From positions 1-49,806 of the forward strand of contig NZ_OESS01000006.1 of assembly GCF_900240285.1 (NCBI RefSeq): 49,806 nt of DNA, in the 5' to 3' direction. Both the position numbers and the translations under genes were made by a program. Source of the DNA: Halobacillus sp. Marseille-P3879. GTDB taxonomy: Bacteria; Bacillota; Bacilli; Bacillales; Halobacillaceae. Below the pieces are notes generated by a model, which searched no databases, was not told the origin of the DNA, and was given only the letters and a program-made list of their open reading frames with translations. Shown one piece after another: positions 29,687-41,899 of this stretch; position 1 is the stretch's first letter, and every line of letters begins with the position of its first letter.

Positions 29687-31066
29687 TTAATCTTTTTTAT
29701 TCGATTGGATCTTTGCAGCGTAGCCTTCTTTATTCGTTTGGCGGGAGCGGGCAATGGACAAAGCCTCTGCAGGTACATCCTGGTTAATTGTAGACCCTGC
29801 TGCAACATACGCTCCTTTACCAACAGTAACCGGGGCTACTAAGTTTGAATTACATCCAATAAAGGCATCATCCTCAATTGTCGTTAAAAACTTATTATGG
29901 CCATCATAGTTCACTGTTATTGTACCACAACCAATATTCACACCTGTTCCCACGTCTGCGTCTCCGATATAACTTAAATGAGAAGCCTTACTTCCGCTGC
30001 CGAATTCAGCCTTTTTGACTTCAACAAAATTACCAATTTTTACATCATCGCCAAGAGTTGAGGCCGGACGAATGTGAGCAAACGGCCCAACTTGAACACG
30101 GGCTCCGATTTTGCTGTTTGCAGCTACACTTTGTTTAAGTACACTTGCTTCTCCAACAAGGCAGTCTGTAATCGTTGAATGCGGTCCTACCACGGCGTCA
30201 TCTCCGATGTGAGAGGAGCCGTCAATCACGGAGCCAGGGTAGACAATTACATCCTGTCCAAACGTAACATCCGGGCCGATATACGTATGATCAGGATCAA
30301 TGATAGAAACCCCGTTGCGCATATGTCCTTCATTGATACGCTGTTTCATCATTTTCTCGGCCTTTGATAGAGCAACACGATCATTGACGCCTAACGATTC
30401 TGAGAAATCCGAAGTTTGATAAGCACTGATGACTTCTCCCTGGCCTTTTAGAATCTCAATAACATCCGGAAGATAGTATTCCCCCTGAGCATTGTCATTA
30501 GACACGTTCCGAAGGGATTCAAAAAGAAGCTTGTTGTCAAAGCAGTACGTTCCTGTGTTAATCTCCTGCACAGCCTGCTCATCTTTAGAAGCATCTTTCT
30601 GCTCTACAATACGCTCTACCTGGCCATTACCTCCACGGATTACCCGGCCATAGCCGGACGGATCCTCTGCATGAGCCGTTAAAATGGTGGCTTTCGCATC
30701 CGTATCCACATGGTGATCGACCATATTTTGTAATGTTTCTTCTGTTAATAAAGGAGTATCGCCACAAGCAACGATCGTTACACCTTCTTTATCAGCCAGA
30801 ATGTCTTCTGCCTGCTGAACAGCATGCCCTGTTCCTAACTGCTCCTTTTGAATCACATAGTGGCTTTTATCTCCCAGCTGATCCTGCACATTTTCCGCGC
30901 CAAAACCTACTACTGTAATTAATTCCTTTAAATCTAGTTTATTTAATTGATCAACCACATGCTGAACCATTGGTTTCCCGCATACAGGGTGCAACACCTT
31001 ATATAGTTTAGACTTCATACGGGTTCCCTGGCCAGCGGCTAATACAACTGCATATTTTTGGGTCAT
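29687..31066 (-). CDS. glmU: Bifunctional UDP-GlcNAc synthase GlmU
   Basis: Acetylates glucosamine 1-phosphate and then forms UDP-GlcNAc for wall synthesis. The 459-aa protein has the N-terminal uridyltransferase motif [11 protein letters not shown] (about 10-20) and a C-terminal left-handed beta-helix made of hexapeptide repeats (about 250-440). It is directly followed by prs, a conserved pairing that supplies nucleotide-activated precursors. Confidence 0.97.
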   Translation of the reverse strand: MTQKYAVVLAAGQGTRMKSKLYKVLHPVCGKPMVQHVVDQLNKLDLKELITVVGFGAENVQDQLGDKSHYVIQKEQLGTGHAVQQAEDILADKEGVTIVACGDTPLLTEETLQNMVDHHVDTDAKATILTAHAEDPSGYGRVIRGGNGQVERIVEQKDASKDEQAVQEINTGTYCFDNKLLFESLRNVSNDNAQGEYYLPDVIEILKGQGEVISAYQTSDFSESLGVNDRVALSKAEKMMKQRINEGHMRNGVSIIDPDHTYIGPDVTFGQDVIVYPGSVIDGSSHIGDDAVVGPHSTITDCLVGEASVLKQSVAANSKIGARVQVGPFAHIRPASTLGDDVKIGNFVEVKKAEFGSGSKASHLSYIGDADVGTGVNIGCGTITVNYDGHNKFLTTIEDDAFIGCNSNLVAPVTVGKGAYVAAGSTINQDVPAEALSIARSRQTNKEGYAAKIQSNKKD

Positions 31067-31230
31067 GAAGCAACCTCCATCCTATTTATCCACTATGAAT
31101 AATATCTTAAAACCAGCATGATTTCAACAAACATTCCTTTTAAACGAGCAGACTGAGGAGCATAACGAAAAACACCTTTCAAAAGGGGTATCTTCTCACA
31201 TTTTATTGGCAGAAAAACGGGCAGAAATGC

Positions 31231-31278
31231 ATAAAAAAAGAAGCCAGACCCCCCTTGAAAGGTCAGACTTCTTTTTTA
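31231..31278 (-). terminator. Terminator after spoVG
   Basis: AAAAGAAGTCTGACC pairs with GGTCTGGCTTCTTTT (one mismatch) and is followed by a T run on the minus strand. Confidence 0.82.
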
Positions 31279-31285
31279 CAGGTCT

Positions 31286-31582
31286 TTAAGAGGCACCCGC
31301 TTCTTCATATTCAACTCCTGATTCCGTATCTCCAGCATTATGGTACTCCTCAAGAACAGCATCTTGGATTTTACCACGCGTGCCCGAATTGATCGGGTGG
31401 GCAATGTCACGGAATTCCCCGTCAGGAGTTCGTTTGCTAGGCATAGCTACAAATAAACCATTGTTGCCATCAATCACCCTAATGTCATGAACAACAAACT
31501 CCTGATCCAAGGTAATAGAAGCAATTGCTCGCATTCTTCCTTCGGTATTTACGCGTCGCAGTCTTACGTCAGTTACTTCCAT
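31286..31582 (-). CDS. spoVG: SpoVG regulatory protein
   Basis: A small nucleic-acid-binding regulator with roles in division-septum control and sporulation. The 98-aa product starts [11 protein letters not shown] and carries the conserved [22 protein letters not shown] core. The ATG at 31582 lies 8 nt after AGGTGG; the longer frame to 31636 would run through the sigma-H promoter and is rejected. yabJ, which precedes spoVG in B. subtilis, is missing. Confidence 0.96.
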   Translation of the reverse strand: MEVTDVRLRRVNTEGRMRAIASITLDQEFVVHDIRVIDGNNGLFVAMPSKRTPDGEFRDIAHPINSGTRGKIQDAVLEEYHNAGDTESGVEYEEAGAS

Positions 31583-31622
31583 TAAGTTCACCACCTTTTC
31601 CCAAAAAGAACTTACTAAACAA

Positions 31623-31649
31623 ATTCCACAAACCACCAGAAAATCCTGC
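31623..31649 (-). promoter_or_regulatory. Sigma-H promoter of spoVG
   Basis: GCAGGATTT (31649-31641), 11-bp spacer, GTGGAAT (31629-31623) matches the sigma-H consensus RNAGGAWWW-N11/12-RNNGAAT at all defined positions. The AT-rich stretch just upstream (31650-31690) resembles the AbrB-bound region of B. subtilis spoVG. Confidence 0.87.
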
Positions 31650-31709
31650 TTATTTTCTAAAAAAATTTATCAACGGATTTATTAATTTTTTTGCAAGCCT
31701 TTAGATACA

Positions 31710-31750
31710 CAAAAAGAAAGCCTTTACATCAATACTTCCAGGCTTTCTCT
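31710..31750 (-). terminator. Terminator after purR
   Basis: AGAAAGCCT and AGGCTTTCT form a stem with a 16-nt loop and a TTTTTG tail on the minus strand; it falls where yabJ begins in B. subtilis. Confidence 0.78.
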
Positions 31751-31762
31751 TTAATAAAAAAA

Positions 31763-32596
31763 TTATTTATTTTTTTTGCTGGTCCCCTCCAGAAAGTTTC
31801 CAGGATGGACTTCGATCTTTGACTTGCGATCATCAACGTTCATGATCTGGACGAGTGATACGTGATCATCAACAATACGATCTTCTTCTTCGTCTTCCGC
31901 CTCAGCTAAAACCCCGATACCAGCTACTTCGGCGTTAAATTCTTTAAGCAGACTTTTCATACCGTTAATCGTTCCGCCCGCCTTCATGAAATCGTCGATG
32001 ATACATACTCTTGCTCCTTCTTGTAAGGAACGTTTCGTCAATACCATCGTTTGAATCTTTCTCGTTGAGCCGGACACATAGTTAATGCTTACTGTTGATC
32101 CTTCAGTAACCTTTGGATCACGTCTTACAATCACGACCGGAACATTTAAGTAGGAAGCTACAGCATACGCTAATGGAATCCCTTTCGTTGCTACTGTCAT
32201 GACCGCGTCAATCTCTTTGTCAGCGAAGGCTGAAGCTAACAGGCGCCCGATGTTTCGAATAGTATCAGGCTCCCCCAGCAAATCACTCATAAACAGATAG
32301 CCGCCGGGCAGCAGACGTTCTGGGTCCTCCAATCGCCGGCAAAGCTCCAAAACAACTTGTTCACTGTAAGCATGAGAAAAGGCAGGGATATATTTCACTC
32401 CACCCGCAGCCCCGGACACTGTTTCTAAATAGCCAATTCCTTCTTGAGTAAAAATTTTGTTCACAATGCCTAAGTCCTCACTTATCGAGGACTTAGCCGC
32501 TTTATAATTCTCTGAGAGAAAAGGAAGAGATATTAATTCACGCGGGCGATCGAGAACATAATGGGTCATGGCGACTAATCGTTCACTTCTTTTCAT
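31763..32596 (-). CDS. purR: Purine operon repressor PurR
   Basis: Represses purine genes; PRPP relieves repression. The 277-aa protein has an N-terminal winged helix (about 1-75, with KSSISEDLGIV) and a phosphoribosyltransferase-like domain with the PRPP motif IIDDFMKAGGT (about 202-212). The ATG at 32596 is 9 nt behind GGGGTG; an in-frame GTG at 32608 is less well placed. The neighbour ispE ends about 60 bp upstream. Confidence 0.96.
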   Translation of the reverse strand: MKRSERLVAMTHYVLDRPRELISLPFLSENYKAAKSSISEDLGIVNKIFTQEGIGYLETVSGAAGGVKYIPAFSHAYSEQVVLELCRRLEDPERLLPGGYLFMSDLLGEPDTIRNIGRLLASAFADKEIDAVMTVATKGIPLAYAVASYLNVPVVIVRRDPKVTEGSTVSINYVSGSTRKIQTMVLTKRSLQEGARVCIIDDFMKAGGTINGMKSLLKEFNAEVAGIGVLAEAEDEEEDRIVDDHVSLVQIMNVDDRKSKIEVHPGNFLEGTSKKNK

Positions 32597-32655
32597 AGAA
32601 AAAGACACCCCAAAATCCGAATATTATTATTAAATATATCAGATTTGTACGGATT

Positions 32656-33525
32656 TTAGCAAGTGGTTTCTCGATTTCCCAACATTCTCACAATATGAAC
32701 TTCTGGACAGAATCCTTTTAAGGAGTTATAAATGCGGTGTACTCGAGCATCCTGGGAGACCAGCGCGAACACAGTAGGACCGCTTCCGCTCATTAAAACT
32801 GCGTCAGCTCCAGCCTCACTCATTTTTTCTTTGATTTGGTTTACCTCGGGGTGCAGCTTTGTGGTTACGCCTTCAAGCGTGTTCGAAACGTTGGCACAAA
32901 TTGCTTCAAAATCTTTATTTTCCAGGGCCTCAATCATTGCCTGGGTATTTGGGTGCTCCGCTTTATTTGTATTAAGCTTTTGATAAACGGTTTGAGTAGA
33001 AACCCCGATAGATGGTTTCGCAAGCACAACCCAGCACGGAGGTGGTGAAGGCAGAGCTTTAATCTTCTCTCCCCGTCCTTTGGCAAGAGCGGTTCCGCCA
33101 TACACGCAGAACGAGACATCTGATCCTATCTGTGCTCCCATCTCCGCAAGTTTATCGTGATCAGCATCGATGTTCCACAGCTTATTAACTCCACGAAGGA
33201 CCGCCGCAGCATCACTGCTTCCCCCCGCAAGCCCGGCTGCTACAGGGATATTCTTTTCAATAAATATGCGTACACCTTTTCTTATGTTAAAGTAATCCTT
33301 CATAAGCTTTGCCGCTCGATAAGCTAAATTTCTCTCATCATTTGGAACAAAGCGGCTTTCAGATACTACTTTAATCTGATCGTTATCGAGCAGTGTCAGC
33401 TCAATGCGGTCGGCAAGATCGACAGTAGTCATCACCATTTCCACTTCATGAAATCCATCATTTCTTTTATGTAACACATCAAGTGACAAATTGATTTTGG
33501 CCGGTGCCTTCTCTAAAACAACCAC
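32656..33525 (-). CDS. ispE: 4-diphosphocytidyl-2-C-methyl-D-erythritol kinase
   Basis: A GHMP kinase of the non-mevalonate isoprenoid pathway. The 289-aa protein has the opening [12 protein letters not shown], the ATP-binding motif [15 protein letters not shown] (about 93-107) and a C-terminal [10 protein letters not shown]. The start is GTG at 33525, 7 nt behind GGAGG. It sits between sspF and purR as in B. subtilis. Confidence 0.96.
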   Translation of the reverse strand: MVVLEKAPAKINLSLDVLHKRNDGFHEVEMVMTTVDLADRIELTLLDNDQIKVVSESRFVPNDERNLAYRAAKLMKDYFNIRKGVRIFIEKNIPVAAGLAGGSSDAAAVLRGVNKLWNIDADHDKLAEMGAQIGSDVSFCVYGGTALAKGRGEKIKALPSPPPCWVVLAKPSIGVSTQTVYQKLNTNKAEHPNTQAMIEALENKDFEAICANVSNTLEGVTTKLHPEVNQIKEKMSEAGADAVLMSGSGPTVFALVSQDARVHRIYNSLKGFCPEVHIVRMLGNRETTC

Positions 33526-33611
33526 ATGCCCACCTCCTTAAGTCATAATCTCTTTCAGCATTGTACCACATTATAAATAAAGAGAGGTAGGGACCTATTG
33601 TTTCGGCTCTA

Positions 33612-33655
33612 TATAAAGACAGCAGCTCAGTGAATATTTCACACTGAGCTGCTTT
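33612..33655 (-). terminator. Terminator after sspF
   Basis: GCAGCTCAGTG pairs with CACTGAGCTGC in a perfect 11-bp stem; the tail TGTCTTTAT is only moderately T-rich. Confidence 0.75.
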
Positions 33656-33657
33656 TG

Positions 33658-33834
33658 TTACTGTTGATTTTTCATCATTTGCTCTTCTGCCATCTGAATG
33701 GCACGCTTCACCATATTACCGGCATCACGGGTTGTAATACCGCCCCAGCCATCTTTCTCGACCTTGTCGTAAAACCCAAGCTCTTTTGCGATTTCTTCTT
33801 TCAACGAATCGGACATCATGCTTCTGCGTCCCAT
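33658..33834 (-). CDS. sspF: Small acid-soluble spore protein SspF (alpha/beta type)
   Basis: A DNA-binding spore protein of 58 aa (start [20 protein letters not shown]). The C-terminal half contains the family motif [18 protein letters not shown] that lies at the DNA-contact surface of alpha/beta SASP. It is encoded between veg and ispE as in B. subtilis. The ATG at 33834 follows AAAGGAG. A sigma-G-like promoter lies about 42 bp upstream. I am confident of the family and of the sspF position. Confidence 0.93.
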   Translation of the reverse strand: MGRRSMMSDSLKEEIAKELGFYDKVEKDGWGGITTRDAGNMVKRAIQMAEEQMMKNQQ

Positions 33835-33875
33835 CGTCTTCAGCTCCTTTCGCCATCACTTAGCTACGACACGGT

Positions 33876-33904
33876 TAGTATGTGGAGTAATGGAATATTA
33901 ATGC
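33876..33904 (-). promoter_or_regulatory. Sigma-G promoter of sspF
   Basis: GCATT (33904-33900), 17-bp spacer, CATACTA (33882-33876); the -10 is perfect and the -35 has 4 of 5 consensus positions (GHATR). Confidence 0.72.
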
Positions 33905-33910
33905 CATGTA

Positions 33911-33949
33911 GAAAAAGGAAAAAGCAGCAACCCTTGGGTTTACTGCTCC
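33911..33949 (-). terminator. Terminator after veg
   Basis: GCAGTAAACCC pairs with GGGTTGCTGC (one wobble, one bulge) around a 2-nt loop AA and runs into TTTTTCC on the minus strand; the stem includes the veg stop codon. Confidence 0.7.
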
Positions 33950-34200
33950 ATCGCCATTGTCGATAAGTCATCGAAACTTAATTCGACGGTCTCTGTGAGT
34001 ACATCTGCATAACTATATGATACACGTTCGAAAGCATTCTCGTCTTGGTCCAATTCAACAATAAAAACGGCTGGATAAGTTTCAGCAAGAACCCCGGATC
34101 GTTCAATGGTCTTACGGCGCCCGCCGTTCGCTTTTAATGTTAAACGTTTTCCAATTTGTCCCTCAAGGGATTGTTTGATTTCTACTAACGTTTTAGCCAC
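33940..34200 (-). CDS. veg: Veg protein, biofilm-related regulator
   Basis: An 86-aa protein, exactly the length of B. subtilis Veg, with the strongly conserved [20 protein letters not shown] segment and [11 protein letters not shown]-like stretch (here [11 protein letters not shown]). B. subtilis Veg stimulates biofilm formation by inhibiting SinR. The start is GTG at 34200, 6 nt behind GAGGTGG. Two strong sigma-A promoters precede it, fitting the known very high expression of veg. Confidence 0.95.
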   Translation of the reverse strand: MAKTLVEIKQSLEGQIGKRLTLKANGGRRKTIERSGVLAETYPAVFIVELDQDENAFERVSYSYADVLTETVELSFDDLSTMAMEQ

Positions 34201-34223
34201 TATACTCCACCTCACTAATGATA

Positions 34224-34294
34224 AATATATCATTTTTCTCGGACAAAGTCAAATAAAATATTTAATTATAACAGTATGCTAAATTCAATGTCAA
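34224..34294 (-). promoter_or_regulatory. Tandem sigma-A promoters of veg
   Basis: The upstream promoter has TTGACA (34294-34289), 18-bp spacer and TATAAT (34270-34265), a full consensus match. The downstream one has TTGACT (34252-34247), 17-bp spacer and TATATT (34229-34224). The two lie 41 bp apart. Confidence 0.85.
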
Positions 34295-34396
34295 TATAAT
34301 AATACGTGGTTTAGTGGTTATTCTGTAATTTTTATGAAAATTTTTTTACTCAGTAGACAATCGTCGTTATATCCCTGTACAGTCCGCCATAATGTG

Positions 34397-35275
34397 CTAA
34401 TTTTCGACATCTTCGGAGTAAGGCATTCCTATTCTTAATAACCCTCTCGTTTGAAGTCCGCCTAACCCTTTTTCTCCACTAATCGTGTTGCGTACAACTT
34501 CCCAAATATTAATATGATCCATAAAAGACGTATAAGCTACCCGTGCCGCTACATATACTGGATCAATAGCATGGATATTGACCCGTGCCGGTGAGCTGGC
34601 AAAATTCGCTCCTGCTTTTATTATTGATTCAAAATGAGATTGGCAAGCTCCTGCAAATATAACTAAGTGGTCAAAGTGAGGATAATCCTGCCTTAAATTC
34701 CGGACAGCTTCAACGAAATACTTGGAATTGCGGTAAGACTCCAATTCTCTAGCTGACCCCTTCGCTTTCGAATACGCGTCGTGGCCGGTCAATACGACAA
34801 TTTCAGGCTGGATCTTCTTTACGAGGGCGGTCACCTCAGAAGGCATATTCTTTTCTTGAATATATTGACCGTGAACTTGAAGACCGAGCTGCTCATACAA
34901 TTGAACGCATTTCTTTAAGAATAATGGATCACCGTCAATATGAAGGATTCTTGGGGAAATTTGGAAATAATTATTTTTCTCTTCCAGATCTTCATAACCG
35001 CCGCCAGCCTCCACCTCCCTTTTTTCCTTAAGCAGGCGGTAGTCCTGACGGAAGAGACGATAAGAACAAGCCTCTTGTTTATTTATATGTGTTTTTCTCT
35101 CTTCGTATTCAGACCCTGTCACTTTTTTTAAATCTTCAAGTGGAGCATCCGCTGACAGGCGGACATGTTCACCAATTAATTTAACCGTTGTTCCTTCAAT
35201 AGAATAGACCCTAAATAAAACATCGTGGTTATATGATTTTCTCGTTACCAGGTCTCCATGTGTTAACACCCGCAT
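34397..35275 (-). CDS. yabG: Sporulation-specific protease YabG
   Basis: A mother-cell protease that processes spore coat proteins. The 292-aa protein begins MRVLTHGDLVTRKSYNHDVLFRV, contains ILHIDGDPLFLKKC and VVLTGHDAY in the middle and FAGACQSHFESIIKAGANFASSP, typical of the family. It follows ksgA, as in B. subtilis, and has a sigma-K-type promoter that overlaps the ksgA stop. Confidence 0.94.
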   Translation of the reverse strand: MRVLTHGDLVTRKSYNHDVLFRVYSIEGTTVKLIGEHVRLSADAPLEDLKKVTGSEYEERKTHINKQEACSYRLFRQDYRLLKEKREVEAGGGYEDLEEKNNYFQISPRILHIDGDPLFLKKCVQLYEQLGLQVHGQYIQEKNMPSEVTALVKKIQPEIVVLTGHDAYSKAKGSARELESYRNSKYFVEAVRNLRQDYPHFDHLVIFAGACQSHFESIIKAGANFASSPARVNIHAIDPVYVAARVAYTSFMDHINIWEVVRNTISGEKGLGGLQTRGLLRIGMPYSEDVEN

Positions 35276-35299
35276 CCCACCTCACAACAAGCACTACAT

Positions 35300-35325
35300 T
35301 AGTCTATGTGTGAGTTGCTCACCTG

Positions 35326-35327
<2 letters not shown>
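35300..35327 (-). promoter_or_regulatory. Sigma-K promoter of yabG
   Basis: AAC (35327-35325), 16-bp spacer, CATAGACTA (35308-35300) matches the sigma-K consensus MAC-N16/17-CATANNNTA. B. subtilis yabG is read by sigma-K. Confidence 0.78.
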
Positions 35328-36751
<1,424 letters not shown>

Positions 36752-36800
36752 TCGTATATCCTCCATCAGTCGTTCATATAATCTTCCATATCATAGCATA

Positions 36801-36834
36801 CAAAAAAAGCAGAGGAAACGGCATTCCTCTGCTT
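36801..36834 (-). terminator. Terminator after yabE
   Basis: AGCAGAGGAA and TTCCTCTGCT form a perfect stem with a short loop, followed by seven T on the minus strand. Confidence 0.92.
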
Positions 36835-36842
36835 ACAAACGG

Positions 36843-38117
36843 CTAATCCATTACTTTTACTTCTACGGTTTTTCTTCCAAAGCTTTGTGCTTCACTAGCA
36901 GAAGAAACATGGACGTCAATCTTCTTCCCTTTTATTGCACCGCCGGTATCTCCAGCCACTGCGGTTCCGTATCCTTCTACCCACACTTCACTGCCAAGAG
37001 GAATGACGGCTGGATCCACGGCGATTACTTTTTTGTCAGGATTTTTATTTAAATCAATACCTGTCGTGGTTTTCCCTGTACAGCCTGCACAATCCGCTGT
37101 ATAGGCTGTTGCTTTTACTTCCATTGTTTTTGAACTGCTTTCTTGTTTCGGCGCTTTTTCCTTAGATGATTCTGATGCAGAGGCAGACACTAACTCAGGT
37201 TCAGAGGAATTAGATTTCTCTGCAGGTTCAGACTGCTCCTCCTCAGGTTCTGCTGTTTCCTCTTTCGTCCCTAAGGCTACAACCTCGTCGACACTTTCTT
37301 TCTCTACCTCTTCGTTCACTAATTCACGAGAAGATTCCTTCCCGTTTTTTATTATGACTTCATACTCCTTGATTACCTGCCCGTTTTCTCCAGAGGTTAC
37401 TACTTTTTCTTCACCACTAGGAAGGGTATCATCTTTCTCTGTAACCACTGTATACTCTACGTCTTCTTCAACGGTTTCTGTCTCTTTCTCTATTCGGGTG
37501 ATGTCTATAAGATCACTTTGGCGCAGATGGTCACCTTTCTCCATATTTAACTCATCGTGTTCATTCAAATTAACGTTCTCTTCCTCTAAAAATTCGTCCA
37601 CAGTAGCAGCTGTCGTCCACACTTCTTCCTCTTTACCTCCATCATTTAGTGTTACTTGAATGGCTTTGTTAATGGAGATTCCCATGTCTTCTTCGATAGG
37701 ATCACCGGAGTCGTGTGAGATTTCATCCTGCTCCTTCCACTTAAATTCCTGTTCATCAAAGAATTCCCCGACAGTGGAAGCTGTTGTATGAAATTGTTTC
37801 GTGTCATCATTTATTGTTACATCGATTGATTTAGATGATATGTATTCAACATCCATGCCGTATTCAATCGGCTCGGATAAATCATGGGAAAGTCGATCAT
37901 TTTCTTTTGGGTTAATCTCAAGTTCATGTAATAAATCTTCAAAAGTTTGGGAATGAGTGCGAATCACTTGAGTTTCCCCGTTCTGTGTCACTTTCACTGA
38001 AGCTTTCGTGGCTTCATATGTAACGAATCCCAGAAAAGTAATAGTAAACAGTGAAATTATGAGAGTCCACATTAACACAGAACTCATTACTGCTTTTGCG
38101 CTTTTCATAAATTTCAT
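36843..38117 (-). CDS. yabE: YabE: DUF348-G5-3D cell wall protein
   Basis: A secreted or membrane-anchored protein of 424 aa. A hydrophobic helix (about 10-35) at the N-terminus is followed by three DUF348 repeats (about 40-200), a G5 domain (about 205-280), a low-complexity E/S/P linker and a C-terminal 3D domain with the DTGGAIKG motif and the aspartates of a lytic transglycosylase-like site. It resembles resuscitation-promoting factors and B. subtilis YabE. The start at 38117 is 8-10 nt behind AAGGAGG; a longer frame is not favoured. The linker is notably acidic. Confidence 0.93.
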   Translation of the reverse strand: MKFMKSAKAVMSSVLMWTLIISLFTITFLGFVTYEATKASVKVTQNGETQVIRTHSQTFEDLLHELEINPKENDRLSHDLSEPIEYGMDVEYISSKSIDVTINDDTKQFHTTASTVGEFFDEQEFKWKEQDEISHDSGDPIEEDMGISINKAIQVTLNDGGKEEEVWTTAATVDEFLEEENVNLNEHDELNMEKGDHLRQSDLIDITRIEKETETVEEDVEYTVVTEKDDTLPSGEEKVVTSGENGQVIKEYEVIIKNGKESSRELVNEEVEKESVDEVVALGTKEETAEPEEEQSEPAEKSNSSEPELVSASASESSKEKAPKQESSSKTMEVKATAYTADCAGCTGKTTTGIDLNKNPDKKVIAVDPAVIPLGSEVWVEGYGTAVAGDTGGAIKGKKIDVHVSSASEAQSFGRKTVEVKVMD

Positions 38118-38170
38118 CGTTTCTTCCTCCTTTCCTTCGTCCGCGTTTCTCTTAAAATAGCCTAGCACTT

Positions 38171-38208
38171 AAAAAAAAGTCAGCATTCATCCTGCTGACT
38201 CTTTTTAT
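38171..38208 (-). terminator. Bidirectional-looking terminator after tatD
   Basis: AGTCAGCA and TGCTGACT pair around a 7-nt loop; T runs occur on both strands. It terminates the tatD transcript before yabE. Confidence 0.85.
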
Positions 38209-38305
38209 TATGCACTTTTACCTAGTTAAATAACATAACAAGCATGTTACATTTCCTATACAGATTGTTAACTACCCTGTAATATTAGTGCAAAAGTCAT
38301 CGAAA

Positions 38306-39076
38306 TTATGACTGAATTCGAAAGAACTTGAGCGCATTTTCTGTCGTTCGCCTGCTGACTTCTTCATAAGATACTCCCTTAAGTTCCGCTACCTGTTCTG
38401 CCACAAGCTTTACATATGCGGGTTCATTTCTCTTTCCGCGGTTTGGATGAGGAGCCAGGAATGGACAGTCTGTTTCGACAAGTAAATGTTCTAAATCTAC
38501 AGCCTGGGCTACTTCCTTTGGCAGTTTGGCATTTTTGAATGTAACAGGCCCTCCCAGAGAAATCATGAAGTTCATATCAATACATTCCTGTGCGGTCTCA
38601 ACTGGACCGCTGTAACAATGCATAATACCTCCAACTTCAGCCGCATTTTCTTCTTTTAAAATATCTACAATATCGTCAGTGGCTTCCCGGTTATGAATAA
38701 TGATCGGCATTTTTACTTTTTTCGCTAAACGGATCTGCTGTCGAAATACGTCTTTCTGTACATCTGCAGGAGACTTGTCCCAGTGATAATCGAGACCCAT
38801 TTCTCCAATTGCTACCACTTTAGGGTGAGAAGAAAGCTCCTCAATCCAATTTAAATCCTCATCCGTCATATCAACCGCATCTACAGGGTGCCACCCTACG
38901 GCTGCATAAATATGCTCATGGTCCTCTGCAATCTGAAGGGCCAGAGGAATGGTTTTTCGGTCAAAGCCTACGACCGTCATATATCGAACACCAGCCTCAT
39001 GCGCTCTTGAAATGGTTTCCTCTAAATCTTCTGTGAACTGGTCAGCGTTTAAATGAACATGTGTATCAAATAACAT
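38306..39076 (-). CDS. tatD: TatD-family metal-dependent hydrolase
   Basis: A TIM-barrel DNase-like hydrolase (yabD in B. subtilis). The 256-aa protein has the metal motif HVHLN at 6-10, GEMGLDYHWDKSP in the middle, and the conserved VETDCPFLAPHPNRGKRNEP near the C-terminus. It lies between metS and yabE. Confidence 0.95.
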   Translation of the reverse strand: MLFDTHVHLNADQFTEDLEETISRAHEAGVRYMTVVGFDRKTIPLALQIAEDHEHIYAAVGWHPVDAVDMTDEDLNWIEELSSHPKVVAIGEMGLDYHWDKSPADVQKDVFRQQIRLAKKVKMPIIIHNREATDDIVDILKEENAAEVGGIMHCYSGPVETAQECIDMNFMISLGGPVTFKNAKLPKEVAQAVDLEHLLVETDCPFLAPHPNRGKRNEPAYVKLVAEQVAELKGVSYEEVSRRTTENALKFFRIQS

Positions 39077-39100
39077 CTTACTCCTCCTTACTCTGATAAG

Positions 39101-39131
39101 AAAAAGGGAAAAGCTTATTTCCGCTTTTCCC
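39101..39131 (-). terminator. Terminator after metS
   Basis: GGGAAAAGC and GCTTTTCCC form a perfect 9-bp stem with an 8-nt loop and a TTTTT tail on the minus strand. Confidence 0.88.
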
Positions 39132-39142
39132 CAGTTTGTAAT

Positions 39143-41116
<1,974 letters not shown>

Positions 41117-41185
41117 TCAAACATTCATACAGTGTATTGTACCATTCTTTTCGCTTAATTTCTGTATATCCATATCTAACTCTAA

Positions 41186-41215
41186 AATATACCGAACCGT
41201 TTACGAAAATGTCAA
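41186..41215 (-). promoter_or_regulatory. Sigma-A promoter of metS
   Basis: TTGACA (41215-41210), 18-bp spacer, TATATT (41191-41186), about 90 bp before the metS start. The rest of the 41099-41420 gap holds no clear feature. Confidence 0.72.
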
Positions 41216-41421
41216 AAATTCTGCCAAATTACAGTATAAATCTGTACCATGATCAGTTATTATCTGGTAAACTACACACATACCCCGTTGGATATATCAA
41301 CCAATTTTGGTAAGTATGAATTTGTCAATTGACCGGGCCCGCTATCTCCACCTTTAAATCGCCCGATTTTCCTATACCTCCACCTGTATATTTGAAGCGG
41401 AGATTTTGGAAATTTAACGAA

Positions 41422-41450
41422 TTGACAGCATTGGGAAACGTTGGTACTAT
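41422..41450 (+). promoter_or_regulatory. Sigma-A promoter of abrB
   Basis: TTGACA (41422-41427), 17-bp spacer, TACTAT (41445-41450), about 65 bp before the abrB start and directly upstream of the 0A boxes. Confidence 0.75.
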
Positions 41451-41465
41451 ATAGTGCGAGACATA

Positions 41466-41482
41466 TGTCGATATTTGGCGAA
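41466..41482 (+). promoter_or_regulatory. Two Spo0A boxes in the abrB leader
   Basis: TGTCGAT (41466-41472) and TGGCGAA (41476-41482) each match the 0A box TGTCGAA at 6 of 7 positions and are spaced 10 bp apart, one helical turn. B. subtilis abrB has the same tandem pair just downstream of its promoter, where phosphorylated Spo0A represses it. Confidence 0.82.
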
Positions 41483-41512
41483 TAACTTTTGATTGAGGGG
41501 AGACAAAAAAAC

Positions 41513-41794
41513 ATGAAATCTACAGGTATTGTACGTAAAGTGGACGAGTTGGGGCGCGTAGTCATCCCAATTGAACTTCGACGCACGTTAGGAATTAACG
41601 AAAAAGACGCATTAGAGATTTATGTCGACGATGACCGCATTGTTCTAAAGAAATATAAACCGAACATGACTTGTCACGTCACCGGGGAAGTGTCTGAAGA
41701 GAATATGAAGCTCGCCAATGGGAACCTTGTACTAAGCAAAGAAGGAGCACAAATGCTGCTTCAGGAAATTCAGGGTCAATTAAACAACAAATAA
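41513..41794 (+). CDS. abrB: Transition-state regulator AbrB
   Basis: A global repressor of stationary-phase genes. The 93-aa protein begins MKSTGIVRKVDELGRVVIPIELR, the swapped-hairpin DNA-binding domain (1-50), followed by a C-terminal tetramerisation domain (about 55-93). The ATG at 41513 is about 11 nt behind GAGGGGAG. It is the only protein gene on the plus strand, divergent from metS, exactly as in B. subtilis. Confidence 0.97.
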   Translation: MKSTGIVRKVDELGRVVIPIELRRTLGINEKDALEIYVDDDRIVLKKYKPNMTCHVTGEVSEENMKLANGNLVLSKEGAQMLLQEIQGQLNNK

Positions 41795-41856
41795 TAAATA
41801 GAGATAAATTTACAACTGGTTAATTAATAATGAAATGACTTTGACATATGCTCGGA

Positions 41857-41899
41857 CAAAAAGCCCTTACTGTTCCAAACAGTAAGGGCTGCTTTTTTT
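41857..41899. terminator. Bidirectional terminator between abrB and rsmI
   Basis: AGCCCTTACTGTT and AACAGTAAGGGCT form a perfect 13-bp stem with a 3-nt loop; T runs follow on both strands, serving the converging genes. Confidence 0.94.

Noticed and set aside
38210-38305. ECF sigma-X promoter before yabE (TGTAAC on the minus strand)
   Set aside because: A TGTAAC -35-like element is present, but I saw no CGAC/CGTC -10 at 16-17 bp, so the match is incomplete.
41272-41586. Minus-strand open frame across the abrB start
   Set aside because: It lies antisense to the abrB promoter and DNA-binding domain and lacks a ribosome site; it is a shadow of the abrB region.
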